Assembly: GCA_963676165.1 (NCBI GenBank)
Contig: OY781043.1
Location: 1,116,001-1,180,000, forward strand
Reading direction: 5' to 3'
From: JAQIBY01 sp963676165
GTDB taxonomy: Bacteria > Bacteroidota > Bacteroidia > Bacteroidales > ML635J-15
Length of the DNA stretch: 64,000 nucleotides
The position numbers and the translations under genes are program-made. Below, piece after piece: positions 15,448-23,424 of the stretch. The notes beneath the pieces were generated by a model that saw nothing but the letters and a program-made list of their open reading frames with translations, had not been told where the DNA came from and did not search any database. Every line of letters starts with the position of its first letter. Within the stretch, counting starts at the first letter, position 1.

Positions 15448-16368
15448 TTAATTAGTTGTTTTATTTTTAATATAATCTGAAATAAATTTTATGTATATAT
15501 TATTATCATCATTTAATTCTTTCCATAATTCTGAATGATCTTTATTATGTATATTTAGAACTTGAAAATCTTTTACTTTCTTTTCTACTAATATTCTTTC
15601 AAAATCTTTACTAAATTGATATGAGTAACTTTCTGTTATCATAAGTAGAGGTGTAATGAGGCTGTCTATGTATGTTATTGGCGAAGCGTCTATTTGTTCC
15701 TCAATCGTTTCTCCAAATACAGGATTAATATGTTTCTGTATATAGCTCGAATCTTCTTCCATCAACTTTTCTTTATATTCTGGAATATTATAACCTCCTG
15801 CAATTGGAATAATAGCTTTAATCAACTTATTTGAAAGTCCTAGATCATTCAGGTATTTGTTATCCATAGCTAATAAAGCTGTTAAATGAGCCCCTGAAGA
15901 GTACCCTCCAACATATATATCATTCTTTGAATAACCGTATTTTTCAGCATTTTCATAAATCCATTTAAATGCTAATGCAATATCTTTAACATGTTCAGGG
16001 TGTTTAATCCCTTTTAGACTTATCGGTTCTGAAATTAGTGCAGGACTAAGTCTATGACCGACTGAAATTGCACATATTCCATTTTTTGCAAAATTTTTAC
16101 ATATCCCCATTTCTTTATTTCTATCTACATACGCCCATGCTCCTCCTCCAATCCAAAGTATTACCGGTGGGTTTTTTACCCCATTGGGCATCACAATATT
16201 TAATTTCGTTTTGTCTGGTTGCGAAGATATTTTGTTACCATAATATGATATATCATTGTACTCCGTTAACTGTAGATTATTATCAATTCTTTTTACATCA
16301 TCTGAGTTTTGTTTACACGAAACAAAAAGTATTGTTAAAATAATTACGTATTTTTTTATTCCTTTCAT
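15448..16368 (-). CDS. Alpha/beta hydrolase lipoprotein (BD-FAE-like esterase)
   Basis: This 306-residue protein has a lipobox (LFVSC, Cys18) and an alpha/beta-hydrolase fold. The oxyanion loop reads IGGGAWA, in place of the common HGGG. The nucleophile elbow is GGYSSGAH (Ser157), and the likely catalytic histidine lies in NKDHSEL (about 278). The arrangement resembles carboxylesterase/feruloyl-esterase-like enzymes (the BD-FAE family) and kynurenine-formamidase-type hydrolases. It would act on small esters in the cell envelope. It is the upstream member of a two-lipoprotein unit. Confidence 0.8.
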   Translation of the reverse strand: MKGIKKYVIILTILFVSCKQNSDDVKRIDNNLQLTEYNDISYYGNKISSQPDKTKLNIVMPNGVKNPPVILWIGGGAWAYVDRNKEMGICKNFAKNGICAISVGHRLSPALISEPISLKGIKHPEHVKDIALAFKWIYENAEKYGYSKNDIYVGGYSSGAHLTALLAMDNKYLNDLGLSNKLIKAIIPIAGGYNIPEYKEKLMEEDSSYIQKHINPVFGETIEEQIDASPITYIDSLITPLLMITESYSYQFSKDFERILVEKKVKDFQVLNIHNKDHSELWKELNDDNNIYIKFISDYIKNKTTN

Positions 16369-16394
16369 ATATAGTGTTTTACAATAATTTTATA

Positions 16395-16930
16395 TTAATT
16401 CTGAACTGTTATCGTCAACGGCAGTCTGTTTAAAAACGGAGTTTGTAAAAAGAAGTCGGTCTTTATCTCCCGGATTAAAAATTTCTGTTTTATCATGGGT
16501 TTCGTTATTTTCTGGTTTATTTGCTTTAAAAGTATCTTAAAAATACCAAATTTCAAACAAAAAAGAGAAAAAATACCTGTCAGGTGTTCTATTAGATTGT
16601 TTATTCCCACACTATTGATAATCCGTTTCAGGTTATAAGCAATCATTATAAACCCGAAGTCAGCACTTGCTTTTTGCATTCCTTTTCGAGTTGCCTCGAA
16701 GACCGGATGCGGTTCATGTAGCCGTAAATATAGAGTTTTAATAAGTCTGCCGGGTGATAGGCAGGCCTTCCTTCTTCAACCCGCTCTACCAGAAACCCAA
16801 ACTCATCAAGCTTTAGTCCATTGACAAAAGCATCAATTAAGCGGACTTCTTTTTCAGGATCTACGGCATCTTCAAGTGAAACCGGGAAAAGGAAGGTTTG
16901 CGTTCTGTTTTGTCCTTTTATGTACTTCAT
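16395..16930 (-). pseudogene. IS1182-family transposase remnant (N- and C-terminal parts joined out of frame)
   Basis: The N-terminal part starts at 16930 (MKYIKGQNRTQTFLFP) and includes the family's conserved RLIDAFVN, ...GRPAYHPADLLKLYIYGYMNRIRSSRQLE segment. It stops after about 94 codons. The C-terminal part (from about 16679) has the typical ending ADFGFIMIAYNLKRIINSVG in another frame. The central DDE catalytic region is missing, so several hundred codons have been deleted and the product cannot be active. Confidence 0.8.
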
Positions 16931-17020
16931 GTTTGAAGATACAAAATTGCCTTCTCTTTAAGAAAAAACTGGAGGTGTGTTTATTAACAAACTGGAGTGA
17001 GTTTTTAGACAGTCTGACGG
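16418..17020. repeat. 4-bp target duplication (ACGG) around the IS1182-type element
   Basis: ACGG occurs immediately left (16418-16421) and right (17017-17020) of the element's terminal inverted repeats. Joining the flanks restores the sequence GTCAACGGTTGAAAC, which resembles the outer end of the attC-like sites farther on. Confidence 0.65.
16422..17016 (-). mobile_element. Internally deleted IS1182-family element (595 bp)
   Basis: The ends are inverted repeats, CAGTCTGTTTAAAAAC on the left (16422-16437) and the complement of CAGACTGTCTAAAAAC on the right (17001-17016), matching at 14 of 16 positions. Inside, only the first and last parts of an IS1182-type transposase remain. With both ends intact and a 4-bp flanking duplication, it looks like a non-autonomous derivative that could still be mobilised by a full-length relative. 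Confidence 0.75.
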
Positions 17021-17227
17021 TTGAAACTAAACGCTGTTAAATCTTGTTTCATTATGCACTGCCTTCCGATAGAACCACAAATCAATTGGCTTTTGCGCAG
17101 TGGGTGAGTGCTTATCTTTTCTGAAAAGCACTGAACGAAGCGAAAGCGAATTGCAGCTTCCCCAAAGTATATTTCTGCACTGTCGTTCATTCATAGCTTG
17201 ATTTAATTGCGTTTAGGTTTTGTTAGC
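17013..17227. repeat. attC-like imperfect palindrome C (interrupted by the IS)
   Basis: The sequence CTAAACGC(tg)TTAAATC near 17027-17044 is mirrored by GATTTAA(tt)GCGTTTAG at 17200-17216. The far end is TTGTTAGC (17220-17227), as in site B. The near end is ACGGTTGAAAC, whose outer bases are split off by the IS. The site lies at the 3' end of the gene at 17234-17827, as an integron-type recombination site would. It is longer and more diverged than sites A and B. Confidence 0.5.
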
Positions 17228-17233
17228 ACATGT

Positions 17234-17827
17234 TTACTTCATAGATGCACTTTTTATAGGCTTGTTATCATCAATATCAATTCCATACAATTTTTTCAGT
17301 TTTTTTAACTCCTGAACAGCATAATAAGTATCGTCAGCTCTATGATATTCGCTTAGCCGTAAGTAAAGCTCAAGAATATTATTGTAATATGCTATTCTGG
17401 CATTATCGAAATCGATAGATTTATGATGACCTGGTTCAAGTAAATAATAACCTGGCTTAATAAATAATGTATCCACATGACAAAGAGTTGTCCATTTATG
17501 GGCATTTCTAATATAGATAACCATGGTGTCAGTTTTGAAAATGATTTTTTGACAAAAATCTCCATAAATACTTGATGAATTCCATATTTGAAAGGTTTTA
17601 GTAGAATCTTTATAAACCCGTTGCTTTGAACTACCCCAATATTCCCCAGTCATATCAAACTTATTATCACAAGTAATTACATTGTAACTAGATTTAAATT
17701 TATCGTAGTCAAGCTGAATCGAACAGGAATCATAAATTTCAAAAGTGAATAATAGTCCTGAAACAGGCTGAGAATAACTCTCAAAAATTGTTAAAATTAA
17801 TAAATATGTAATAACTAATATTCTCAT
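17234..17827 (-). CDS. Secreted protein of unknown function (putative cassette gene)
   Basis: This protein of 197 residues has an N-terminal signal peptide (MRILVITYLLILTIFESYSQ, cleavage near SYSQ-P). The mature region contains four cysteines in the first two thirds and a helical, charged C-terminal segment around residues 145-185. I recognise no family. The gene is bounded by attC-like palindromes on both sides (17013-17227 and 17840-17970), with almost no extra sequence, which is typical of integron-style single-gene cassettes. Confidence 0.7.
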   Translation of the reverse strand: MRILVITYLLILTIFESYSQPVSGLLFTFEIYDSCSIQLDYDKFKSSYNVITCDNKFDMTGEYWGSSKQRVYKDSTKTFQIWNSSSIYGDFCQKIIFKTDTMVIYIRNAHKWTTLCHVDTLFIKPGYYLLEPGHHKSIDFDNARIAYYNNILELYLRLSEYHRADDTYYAVQELKKLKKLYGIDIDDNKPIKSASMK

Positions 17828-17839
17828 TATTAAATGGTT

Positions 17840-17970
17840 GCTAACGGCCTCAGCTATGGGCAGTGGCGGTTTGCATGAGCCTTTCTTGTCAAACCGAGAA
17901 AACGCTCGAGCGGGCTACAAAACTACGAATTGAGCATCCATCCGCCATTGCCTATGAGCCATTGTTGTGC
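17840..17970. repeat. attC-like imperfect palindrome A (131 bp)
   Basis: The outer ends are GCTAACGG and TTGTTGTGC. The arms CTCAgctATGGGCAGTGGCGG and CCGCCATTGCCTATGAG are complementary with a few bulges. The interior shares TCAAACCGAGA and AAAACT with site B, and the overall length is the same (131 bp). This fits the layout of integron attC sites: GYTAAC/GTTRRY-like ends, imperfect pairing with extrahelical bases, and a variable loop. Confidence 0.65.
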
Positions 17971-17979
17971 GTTCGTGTT

Positions 17980-18474
17980 TTATTTTCTTGTCATTTTATA
18001 AATCATTGTTCCTATCATAATAGTCATAACAGTCAGAAATATTGGTAAATAAAATTTTCCAATCTCAGTTGACTTATTCAATGCAATTTCTATCGTCATA
18101 AAGTTCAGAAAACAGAATGACAGAACTGTTATTATTTTTAAAAGTCGAATAATCCTTGTCGCAATAGTATATAATTTTTCCGCATTGTCATTTGTAATTT
18201 TCGTTGGGTAATTAAAAGCAAAAGGAAATTTATTTAGAATTGTCATACCGACATATAAAAACAGTCCAATTGCGGGTAATAACCAAATAATTCCACGATT
18301 TCCATATGAATCAACTTGTCCAAGAGCATTAAAATGTTTTGGTATTTGGCTCGGAAAGTCATTAAAGAAGTAAATTGGTAAAACAATGAGGTAAATGATT
18401 CCAATCAATCCGATAATTTCAAAGAAATAATCAGTCTTAGTTAAATTTATTGGTATTCTTGGTCTTTTTTCCAT
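17980..18474 (-). CDS. DUF1648-type small membrane protein (putative cassette gene)
   Basis: The 164-residue product has four predicted transmembrane segments (about 21-40, 62-82, 108-128 and 140-158). The DUF1648 signature follows the first one (IPKHFNALGQVDSYGNRG, with an LP motif shortly after). DUF1648 proteins are small membrane proteins of unknown biochemical role, known in part from SdpI-type immunity proteins. The gene is followed immediately by attC-like site A, and its upstream region is separated from site B by an inserted IS3 element. Confidence 0.75.
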   Translation of the reverse strand: MEKRPRIPINLTKTDYFFEIIGLIGIIYLIVLPIYFFNDFPSQIPKHFNALGQVDSYGNRGIIWLLPAIGLFLYVGMTILNKFPFAFNYPTKITNDNAEKLYTIATRIIRLLKIITVLSFCFLNFMTIEIALNKSTEIGKFYLPIFLTVMTIMIGTMIYKMTRK

Positions 18475-18548
18475 GTTAGGTTATTTTGATTTTCGGTTCT
18501 TCAACATAATGTCTTGTCCTGAAATATGGCTACAGGTTAAACATACGA

Positions 18549-19409
18549 TTAAGCTCTATATTTAAACACCATATTAGGGGTTTTATAATTCAAAGATAAG
18601 TGTAATCTTTTATTATTATATATGCTGATAGCATTTTTAGTAGCGACTTTAGCATTTTTCAGGCTAAAGAAGCATTGATCGAGATAAAATTCTCCTTTAA
18701 GAATTCCATTAACTCTCTCAGCTATAGCATTTTCATAACAATGATTTTCTTCTGTCATACTTATCTTAATATTTCGTTTTTTTAATTCTTTTACATATTG
18801 ATTACTACAGTATTGTATTCCACGATCAGAGTGATGTACTAATCCCGCCGCTGGTCGGGCATGCCACAGAGCCTTTTTGAGGGCTCGTAGGCAGCCCGCC
18901 AGCTCCAGTGAGTTGCTAATATCATATCCAACGATTTTCCTGGAATACATATCAGTAATAAGTGCTAAATAACAAAAACCATTAACAGTTCTGATGTATG
19001 TAATATCAGATACCCAAACTTGATTAGGAGCAGTAACAGTCATGTCTTTCACAATGTTTTTATACTTGTGAAAACGATGATAAGAGTCTGTAGTTCTGCA
19101 GGATGCTTTTTTACGTTTTATAAGCATATTGTTGTCTCTGAGAATATCAAAAAGCTTATCTCTACCAACTTTAATACATCTCTTTTCAAAAATTGTATTT
19201 AGAGATTTATAGAGTTTTTTTGTTCCAACTCTTGGCTGTTCAATCCGTTCATTTTTCACAAGTTCAAGAACCTGATTTTCGACGTTTTCTCTTTTAAGTT
19301 TACGCTCTATAAATTTATAATAAGCATCTCTGTGCATACCAAAGCACTGGCAGGTTTGCTCAATGCTTGCCTGCCTTGTGTGCTTAATTTTTTCCACTGC
19401 CTTAACCAT
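18549..19409 (-). CDS. IS3-family transposase OrfB (DDE catalytic part)
   Basis: The 286-residue protein carries an N-terminal HTH_21 region and the rve integrase core. The DDE motif shows as VWVSDITYI, VHHSDRGIQYCS and ENAIAERVNGILKGE. In IS3 elements the active enzyme is an OrfAB fusion made by -1 frameshifting. The orfB frame remains open upstream through the A9 run at the end of orfA, so the fusion is possible. The gene looks intact. Confidence 0.95.
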   Translation of the reverse strand: MVKAVEKIKHTRQASIEQTCQCFGMHRDAYYKFIERKLKRENVENQVLELVKNERIEQPRVGTKKLYKSLNTIFEKRCIKVGRDKLFDILRDNNMLIKRKKASCRTTDSYHRFHKYKNIVKDMTVTAPNQVWVSDITYIRTVNGFCYLALITDMYSRKIVGYDISNSLELAGCLRALKKALWHARPAAGLVHHSDRGIQYCSNQYVKELKKRNIKISMTEENHCYENAIAERVNGILKGEFYLDQCFFSLKNAKVATKNAISIYNNKRLHLSLNYKTPNMVFKYRA

Positions 19410-19411
19410 AC

Positions 19412-19777
19412 TTAGATGTTTAAGTTTTTTTTTAGCTCTTCGACATCTTTATATCCCAGTTTTTCAGCTGCGACTTCAAGATATGAATCAGATGCTAATT
19501 TGTCTAAGTCTTTCTTAATCAATAACTCTTTGAGTTTTTTGATTTCTTTTTGTAAGGCTTTGAGTCTGGTTGTTTCGTCTTGAGTTTCCACTAATATACG
19601 AGTATTCATTAAATCTTTCCGGTTGTACTTTTTGATCCATTCGTTTATGGTAGTTCGGTTAATACCATAAATTTCACCTAGTTTTTTCTTCGAATAATTT
19701 CCTGTGCTAAGTTCGGCTAAAATTTTCAATTTAAAACCTTCACTGTAACGTTTTGTAATCCCATCATTTTTATACAT
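19412..19777 (-). CDS. IS3-family OrfA (helix-turn-helix DNA-binding part)
   Basis: This protein of 121 residues has a transposase_8-type HTH (about residues 10-50, YSEGFKLKILAELSTGNYSK) and a leucine-zipper-like coiled coil (about 65-100). It ends just upstream of orfB. Confidence 0.93.
   Translation of the reverse strand: MYKNDGITKRYSEGFKLKILAELSTGNYSKKKLGEIYGINRTTINEWIKKYNRKDLMNTRILVETQDETTRLKALQKEIKKLKELLIKKDLDKLASDSYLEVAAEKLGYKDVEELKKNLNI
19425..19433 (-). other. A9 slippery run, candidate -1 frameshift site of the IS3 element
   Basis: On the coding strand a run of nine A residues lies near the end of orfA. The orfB frame is exactly -1 relative to orfA here and is open through the run, as expected for the programmed frameshift of IS3 elements. 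Confidence 0.65.
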
Positions 19778-19826
19778 AATTTACTACATATTGTGTAGCC
19801 AGATTTTAGGACGGGTCAGCATGAAC

Positions 19827-19957
19827 GCTAACGGTTGAGTGTATGCGTAGTGGCGGATTTCGTAGCACAACACTTTCAAACCGAGATGATGATGATGCGA
19901 GTGATAAAACTTCAAATTATCACTTCTGCCCGCCATTACGTATGACACATTGTTAGC
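19827..19957. repeat. attC-like imperfect palindrome B (131 bp)
   Basis: The outer ends are GCTAAC and GTTAGC, exactly complementary. The arms GTGTATGCGTAGTGGCGG and CCGCCATTACGTATGACAC pair with one or two bulged bases. The interior shares TCAAACCGAGA and AAAACT with site A, and the length is identical. It lies just downstream (3') of the peptide deformylase gene. Confidence 0.68.
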
Positions 19958-19963
19958 AGCAGA

Positions 19964-20479
19964 TTATTCCCACTCAAAATCGACTTCCTCTAAATTTGAT
20001 TCAGAATCAATATGGTCAACAAAAAGAATACCTTTTAAATGGTCAATTTCATGTAAAATAACACGTCCTAAAAATCCTTTTGTTTCTAATTTATTTTTAT
20101 TTCCAAGTTTATCATAATATTCAATTAAAAGTTTATCTTTTCTTTTTACCTTTCCTTTATGTTTAGGAATTGACAAACATGATTCATAAGATTCTTTAAT
20201 TTTTCCTGTATTAGAAATAATTTTAGGATTAATAATAATCAAGTCTTCCTTATTTTCTATTTTGTTTAAATTAACAATAATAACTTGTTTATTAATACCT
20301 ATCTGAGGAGCGGATAAGCCTACTGAAATATTGAAAGAATCAAAAACTTCTTTCATATTTAATAATAAAGCATTTAACTGTTCATCAAAATCAACAATTA
20401 TCTCAGAAGGTTTTCGTAATGGATTATCAAGCCCTTTATTGAAAAAATCTTCTTTTTTTAATTCTACTATTTTTTTCAT
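19964..20479 (-). CDS. def: Peptide deformylase, accessory type
   Basis: Peptide deformylase removes the formyl group from nascent proteins using a metal ion. All three family motifs are present in this 171-residue protein: GLSAPQIG (54-61), ESCLS (99-103; the usual form is EGCLS, with Cys101 as metal ligand) and HEIDH (143-147). I start it at the ATG at 20479 (MKKIVELKK) because the upstream gene ends only 1 base earlier (TAA-A-ATG), showing translational coupling. Its location between mobile elements, low GC and pairing with an unknown membrane protein point to a second, accessory deformylase rather than the housekeeping one. Confidence 0.9.
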   Translation of the reverse strand: MKKIVELKKEDFFNKGLDNPLRKPSEIIVDFDEQLNALLLNMKEVFDSFNISVGLSAPQIGINKQVIIVNLNKIENKEDLIIINPKIISNTGKIKESYESCLSIPKHKGKVKRKDKLLIEYYDKLGNKNKLETKGFLGRVILHEIDHLKGILFVDHIDSESNLEEVDFEWE

Positions 20480-20480
20480 T

Positions 20481-21245
20481 TTATTTCCAATTAAGTTCAT
20501 ATGTATGTAATAATTTTGGATTGTTTATTGTTTGAGACACACAATAATTTTTTATTTCTAGGTCAATATGTTTTAGTGTTCTTTTTGCAGCTTGAATATA
20601 ACATTCATCGAAAGTAACTTGTTTAATATTTAAATCTTTATTAAACTCAACATTCATGATTAACTTATTCGTAGGTTCTTCTATTTGAGTAGAAATAAAT
20701 GGTCTTCCTTCACCATAAAGTTTCCATTCAACAGTTGCATCAATAATATCATTTTTGTTATATGTTCTATCGAAATCAATTATGTATGTATTAAAAACAT
20801 TTATTTTTTTTGATAGAATTACTGTATGTATATCATCTCCACTATATATTTCAAAATTATCTCCTGTCCATAAAAATTTGTCTGTATATCTAGCTAATCC
20901 ATTCCTTTTAGCTTTTAATTTATATCTTCTTATATGAATATATTCTGTTTTTTTAATCACTTTATGTGTTATTTCTTCTTCTAATATTTGAAAATCAGAT
21001 TCTATTACAGGAAAATTTGGCATGTTTTTATTCAATCTTTGATATAATATAATAAAGATTAAAACAGCTGCTAATATCATTATTGACCAAAATACCCATT
21101 GGGTTTGAATTGTTTCAAAATATGTTGATATTTTTTGAAGAACAATGAAAAAACCACCGTTAGATATTAAAAAGACAACTAAATATTTAAATATTTCCCA
21201 AATAATTTTTTGACTAAGACTTTCTTTTATTTTATTCCATTTCAT
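20481..21245 (-). CDS. Membrane-anchored protein of unknown function, coupled to deformylase
   Basis: This 254-residue protein has two N-terminal transmembrane segments (about 16-38 and 48-68), followed by a soluble, beta-rich domain of about 180 residues. No motif is recognised. Its stop codon is one base from the def start, so the two are co-translated. The soluble part resembles in pattern the protein at 28804-29523 (both end in a strand-rich segment with a terminal ...Y.(I/L)(D/N)W), so they may be distant relatives. It is very AT-rich. Confidence 0.65.
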   Translation of the reverse strand: MKWNKIKESLSQKIIWEIFKYLVVFLISNGGFFIVLQKISTYFETIQTQWVFWSIMILAAVLIFIILYQRLNKNMPNFPVIESDFQILEEEITHKVIKKTEYIHIRRYKLKAKRNGLARYTDKFLWTGDNFEIYSGDDIHTVILSKKINVFNTYIIDFDRTYNKNDIIDATVEWKLYGEGRPFISTQIEEPTNKLIMNVEFNKDLNIKQVTFDECYIQAAKRTLKHIDLEIKNYCVSQTINNPKLLHTYELNWK

Positions 21246-21378
21246 AACATTAATATATTATTATAATCTCACTTGTCTTCCTATGTAGCTACAATTGCTG
21301 CTAACTCGTTTATCCCCTCACAAAAGCTGTACAATATTTCCGGTATTGGTTGTATATGCATAGGTTTTGTGAAATATC

Positions 21379-21694
21379 TTACCAAAGATAATAAAAATAG
21401 AAGATATTTGCAAATTCCTTGTGGGGTGTTTTTTGTGGCATATCTTGATTTCTGGTGAAGTGCATGAAGTTGGTTCTTGTTTGTGTTTTATTCTTTGATG
21501 AACTTGAAAACTTCAACTCCTGTTTTACTTTTAAAGAGCACAATCCTTTTGGTAAGCATTGAATGTTAATTACTGTGTTGTTCGATTGTAGGGTTTGAGA
21601 GTAGCACAACTGTTCGTGCATATTAAATGTTTTTGTCATGCTTTACCTGGTTCAAAACAGATATGTTCATGAGAAATAGAAGAACCCAGTATTT
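21379..21694 (-). pseudogene. Degraded T9SS C-terminal sorting domain fragment
   Basis: Translation on the minus strand gives NISVLNQVKHDKNI in one frame. The adjacent frame then gives FNMHEQLCYSQTLQSN and VINIQCLPKGLCSLKVKQ. Together these match the pattern of a type A T9SS sorting domain (PNPV..., YNMxGQLxYSQ, LPKGLYxLKV) with a frameshift and several substitutions. It directly abuts the ISAs1 element at 21695 and is probably the tail of the gene whose head lies at 22919-23072. Confidence 0.55.
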
Positions 21695-22918
21695 CAGGGC
21701 AAACGCATCTAATTATTTAAGACTTTGCAGAGATATTCATTATTCCAACCAATAATTTTACGTTTTCCATTGATTCCAAGCTTAGTATCATCTTTTTTCA
21801 ATAAATTAAGAGCTATCCTATTCAAGACAGAAAAATTTTGAGCAGCATAACCTGCTCTTTTGCGAGAAAAATCTTCATTAAAAGCCACATCTAATACCCA
21901 ATGGACTTTATTTTCAATTCCCCAATGTTTTCTAACTCCGTGATTTATTTGTTGTGCATCGTTTAATGTACTTATGTAATAGCTTGATTCTGTTTCTTTT
22001 TTGCCATTAGATTTAAAATAGCGTTCACGTTCTATTTTTATAATTGATGTTAGTCCCTGCCATTTTTCATAATTGTCTACTAGGCTCAAATCTGTCAGAA
22101 CAGAACATTTTCTTGTTTCTATGCGTCCATGTCCGTAATCAATTTCTTCATTTATTTCAATAGGCTTTAAAACCCTAAAACTATCTTGGATGTCTTCAAA
22201 TAGCGCTTTCTGATTTTCTTTGACAGAAAGAATATAATCTGCTTTTTTTGAAACAATTTGACGTGCTATTTTCTTTTGGCATCCAATTGCATCAATTGTC
22301 ACAACACTACCTTGTATTAAAAGAGCATCTAATAATTGAGGAATGGCTGTAATCTCATTCGATTTTTCATCAACCTTGATTTGTCCTAAAACGAGTTCGT
22401 TTATATCTGCCCATGTACTAACAAGATGTGTTGCTGTTTTAAAGCCTGTCTTTTTAGAGCCTCTGACGGTCTTCCCATCAATACTAATAACCTCGCCTTT
22501 AGTCGATTTGTTTATTGATTTAATCCAAGACAAAAAGTTCTTTTCAAATTCTTCTGGATCTAATGCTGAAAATAATCGATTGAATGTATCATGGGAAGGG
22601 ATGCCATTGGGCAGTTCTAATACTGTCTTTAACCACTCTTCTTTCATTTCTCCATAAAACTCTATTTCATTCCACGATTCTGCACCACTAAGCACTGCTG
22701 CAATAGAAATAAAAATAATGTCATTCAAGTTATGCTGTCTTGTTCTTTCAACTCTTAGATCTTTCATTTCTGAAAAATACGATAATAAATTGGTCTTTTT
22801 CAATTTTGTATATTTGATTGTTTTTCAGTTAAATATACAAAATTATAACCACAAAACCAAGCTAATTGTATCGTTTTTAATACATTATAGTGAAAATATT
22901 TTAGATGCGTTTGCCCTG
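21695..22918 (-). mobile_element. ISAs1-family insertion sequence (1224 bp)
   Basis: Terminal inverted repeats are CAGGGCAAACGCATCTAA on the left (21695-21712) and its exact complement on the right (22901-22918). They enclose a single intact transposase gene. No target duplication is seen in the flanks, consistent with loss of neighbouring DNA after insertion. Confidence 0.93.
21709..22803 (-). CDS. ISAs1-family DDE transposase
   Basis: The 364-residue transposase has the DDE_Tnp_1-associated N-terminal domain (LSYFSEMKDLRVERTRQHNL...) and the catalytic core, with VISIDGKTVRGS (first Asp), VVTIDAIGCQ (second Asp) and the C-terminal segment KHWGIENKVHWVLDVAFNED. The length is normal and the frame is intact, so the element may still be active. 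Confidence 0.95.
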   Translation of the reverse strand: MKKTNLLSYFSEMKDLRVERTRQHNLNDIIFISIAAVLSGAESWNEIEFYGEMKEEWLKTVLELPNGIPSHDTFNRLFSALDPEEFEKNFLSWIKSINKSTKGEVISIDGKTVRGSKKTGFKTATHLVSTWADINELVLGQIKVDEKSNEITAIPQLLDALLIQGSVVTIDAIGCQKKIARQIVSKKADYILSVKENQKALFEDIQDSFRVLKPIEINEEIDYGHGRIETRKCSVLTDLSLVDNYEKWQGLTSIIKIERERYFKSNGKKETESSYYISTLNDAQQINHGVRKHWGIENKVHWVLDVAFNEDFSRKRAGYAAQNFSVLNRIALNLLKKDDTKLGINGKRKIIGWNNEYLCKVLNN

Positions 22919-23072
22919 GTAAACTATCTTTACCATATTCTTTCCAATAATCTAAGGTGTCAGATAATGTTTCTGATTTTAACCAAATGCTAGGTTCAGG
23001 AAATAAACTTTGTGAAAACACAGAAAAAGTGTTTATTATCACAATTGCTAACAATAATGTGTATTGTTTCAT
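22919..23072 (-). pseudogene. 5' end of a secreted protein gene truncated by ISAs1
   Basis: An ATG at 23072 starts a signal peptide (MKQYTLLLAIVIINTFSVFS, then Q) followed by about 31 residues (LFPEPSIWLKSETLSDT...) before the inverted repeat of the ISAs1 element interrupts the frame. A degraded T9SS sorting domain lies on the other side of the insertion. Only about 160 nt of tail remain, so most of the middle of the gene is gone. Confidence 0.7.
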
Positions 23073-23424
23073 AAATCGGAATTTTTGTAATGCTTCTGTC
23101 TAAACTGTAATGTTGTACTAACTTATGCAATTTTATAAAAAATTTTATGTTTTACAAAATAATTAAATAAAAAAAATAAAATTTAATGTCATAAAAATTA
23201 TATTAACTTCCTGTTACATCCATATTTAAGTTCGTTTAGAAACATTAATTTTGTAGCGTCTTTATATCTTAAAAAAAAATATTACAAAAAGATAATTTCC
23301 TTCTCTGTTTTTGAATTTTATCAACTTAATTTGGCCTTAATTTATCGCTATTAGGTTTCGTCATAGTATATTCTATCACAAAATCTCTTCATTCTGTTTT
23401 CCCAATCTTTCCAATTTTAATAGA
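23073..23424. other. Gene-free AT-rich spacer
   Basis: This stretch between the truncated signal-peptide gene and the SRAP remnant holds no ORF that I can support and no clear hairpin. It is extremely AT-rich around 23130-23290. Confidence 0.4.

Larger units (their letters stand above)
18510..19818 (-). mobile_element. IS3-family insertion sequence (1309 bp, IS150-like)
   Basis: The ends TGTCTTGTCCTGAAATATGG (18510 onward) and, on the other strand from 19818, TGACCCGTCCTAAAATCTGG form imperfect terminal inverted repeats that both continue with CTACA. They enclose orfA and orfB of an IS3 element. No convincing target duplication is visible (left flank ATAA, right flank GCAT). It lies between the upstream region of the DUF1648 gene and attC-like site B. 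Confidence 0.9.

Noticed and set aside
17005..17190. 61-codon minus-strand frame between the IS remnant and the next gene
   Set aside because: It lies within the attC-like palindrome C and is explained by that structure rather than by coding.
21301..21440. A fourth attC-like site upstream of the membrane protein gene at 20481-21245
   Set aside because: A GCTAAC end occurs near 21303, but no matching complementary arm at a comparable distance could be found.
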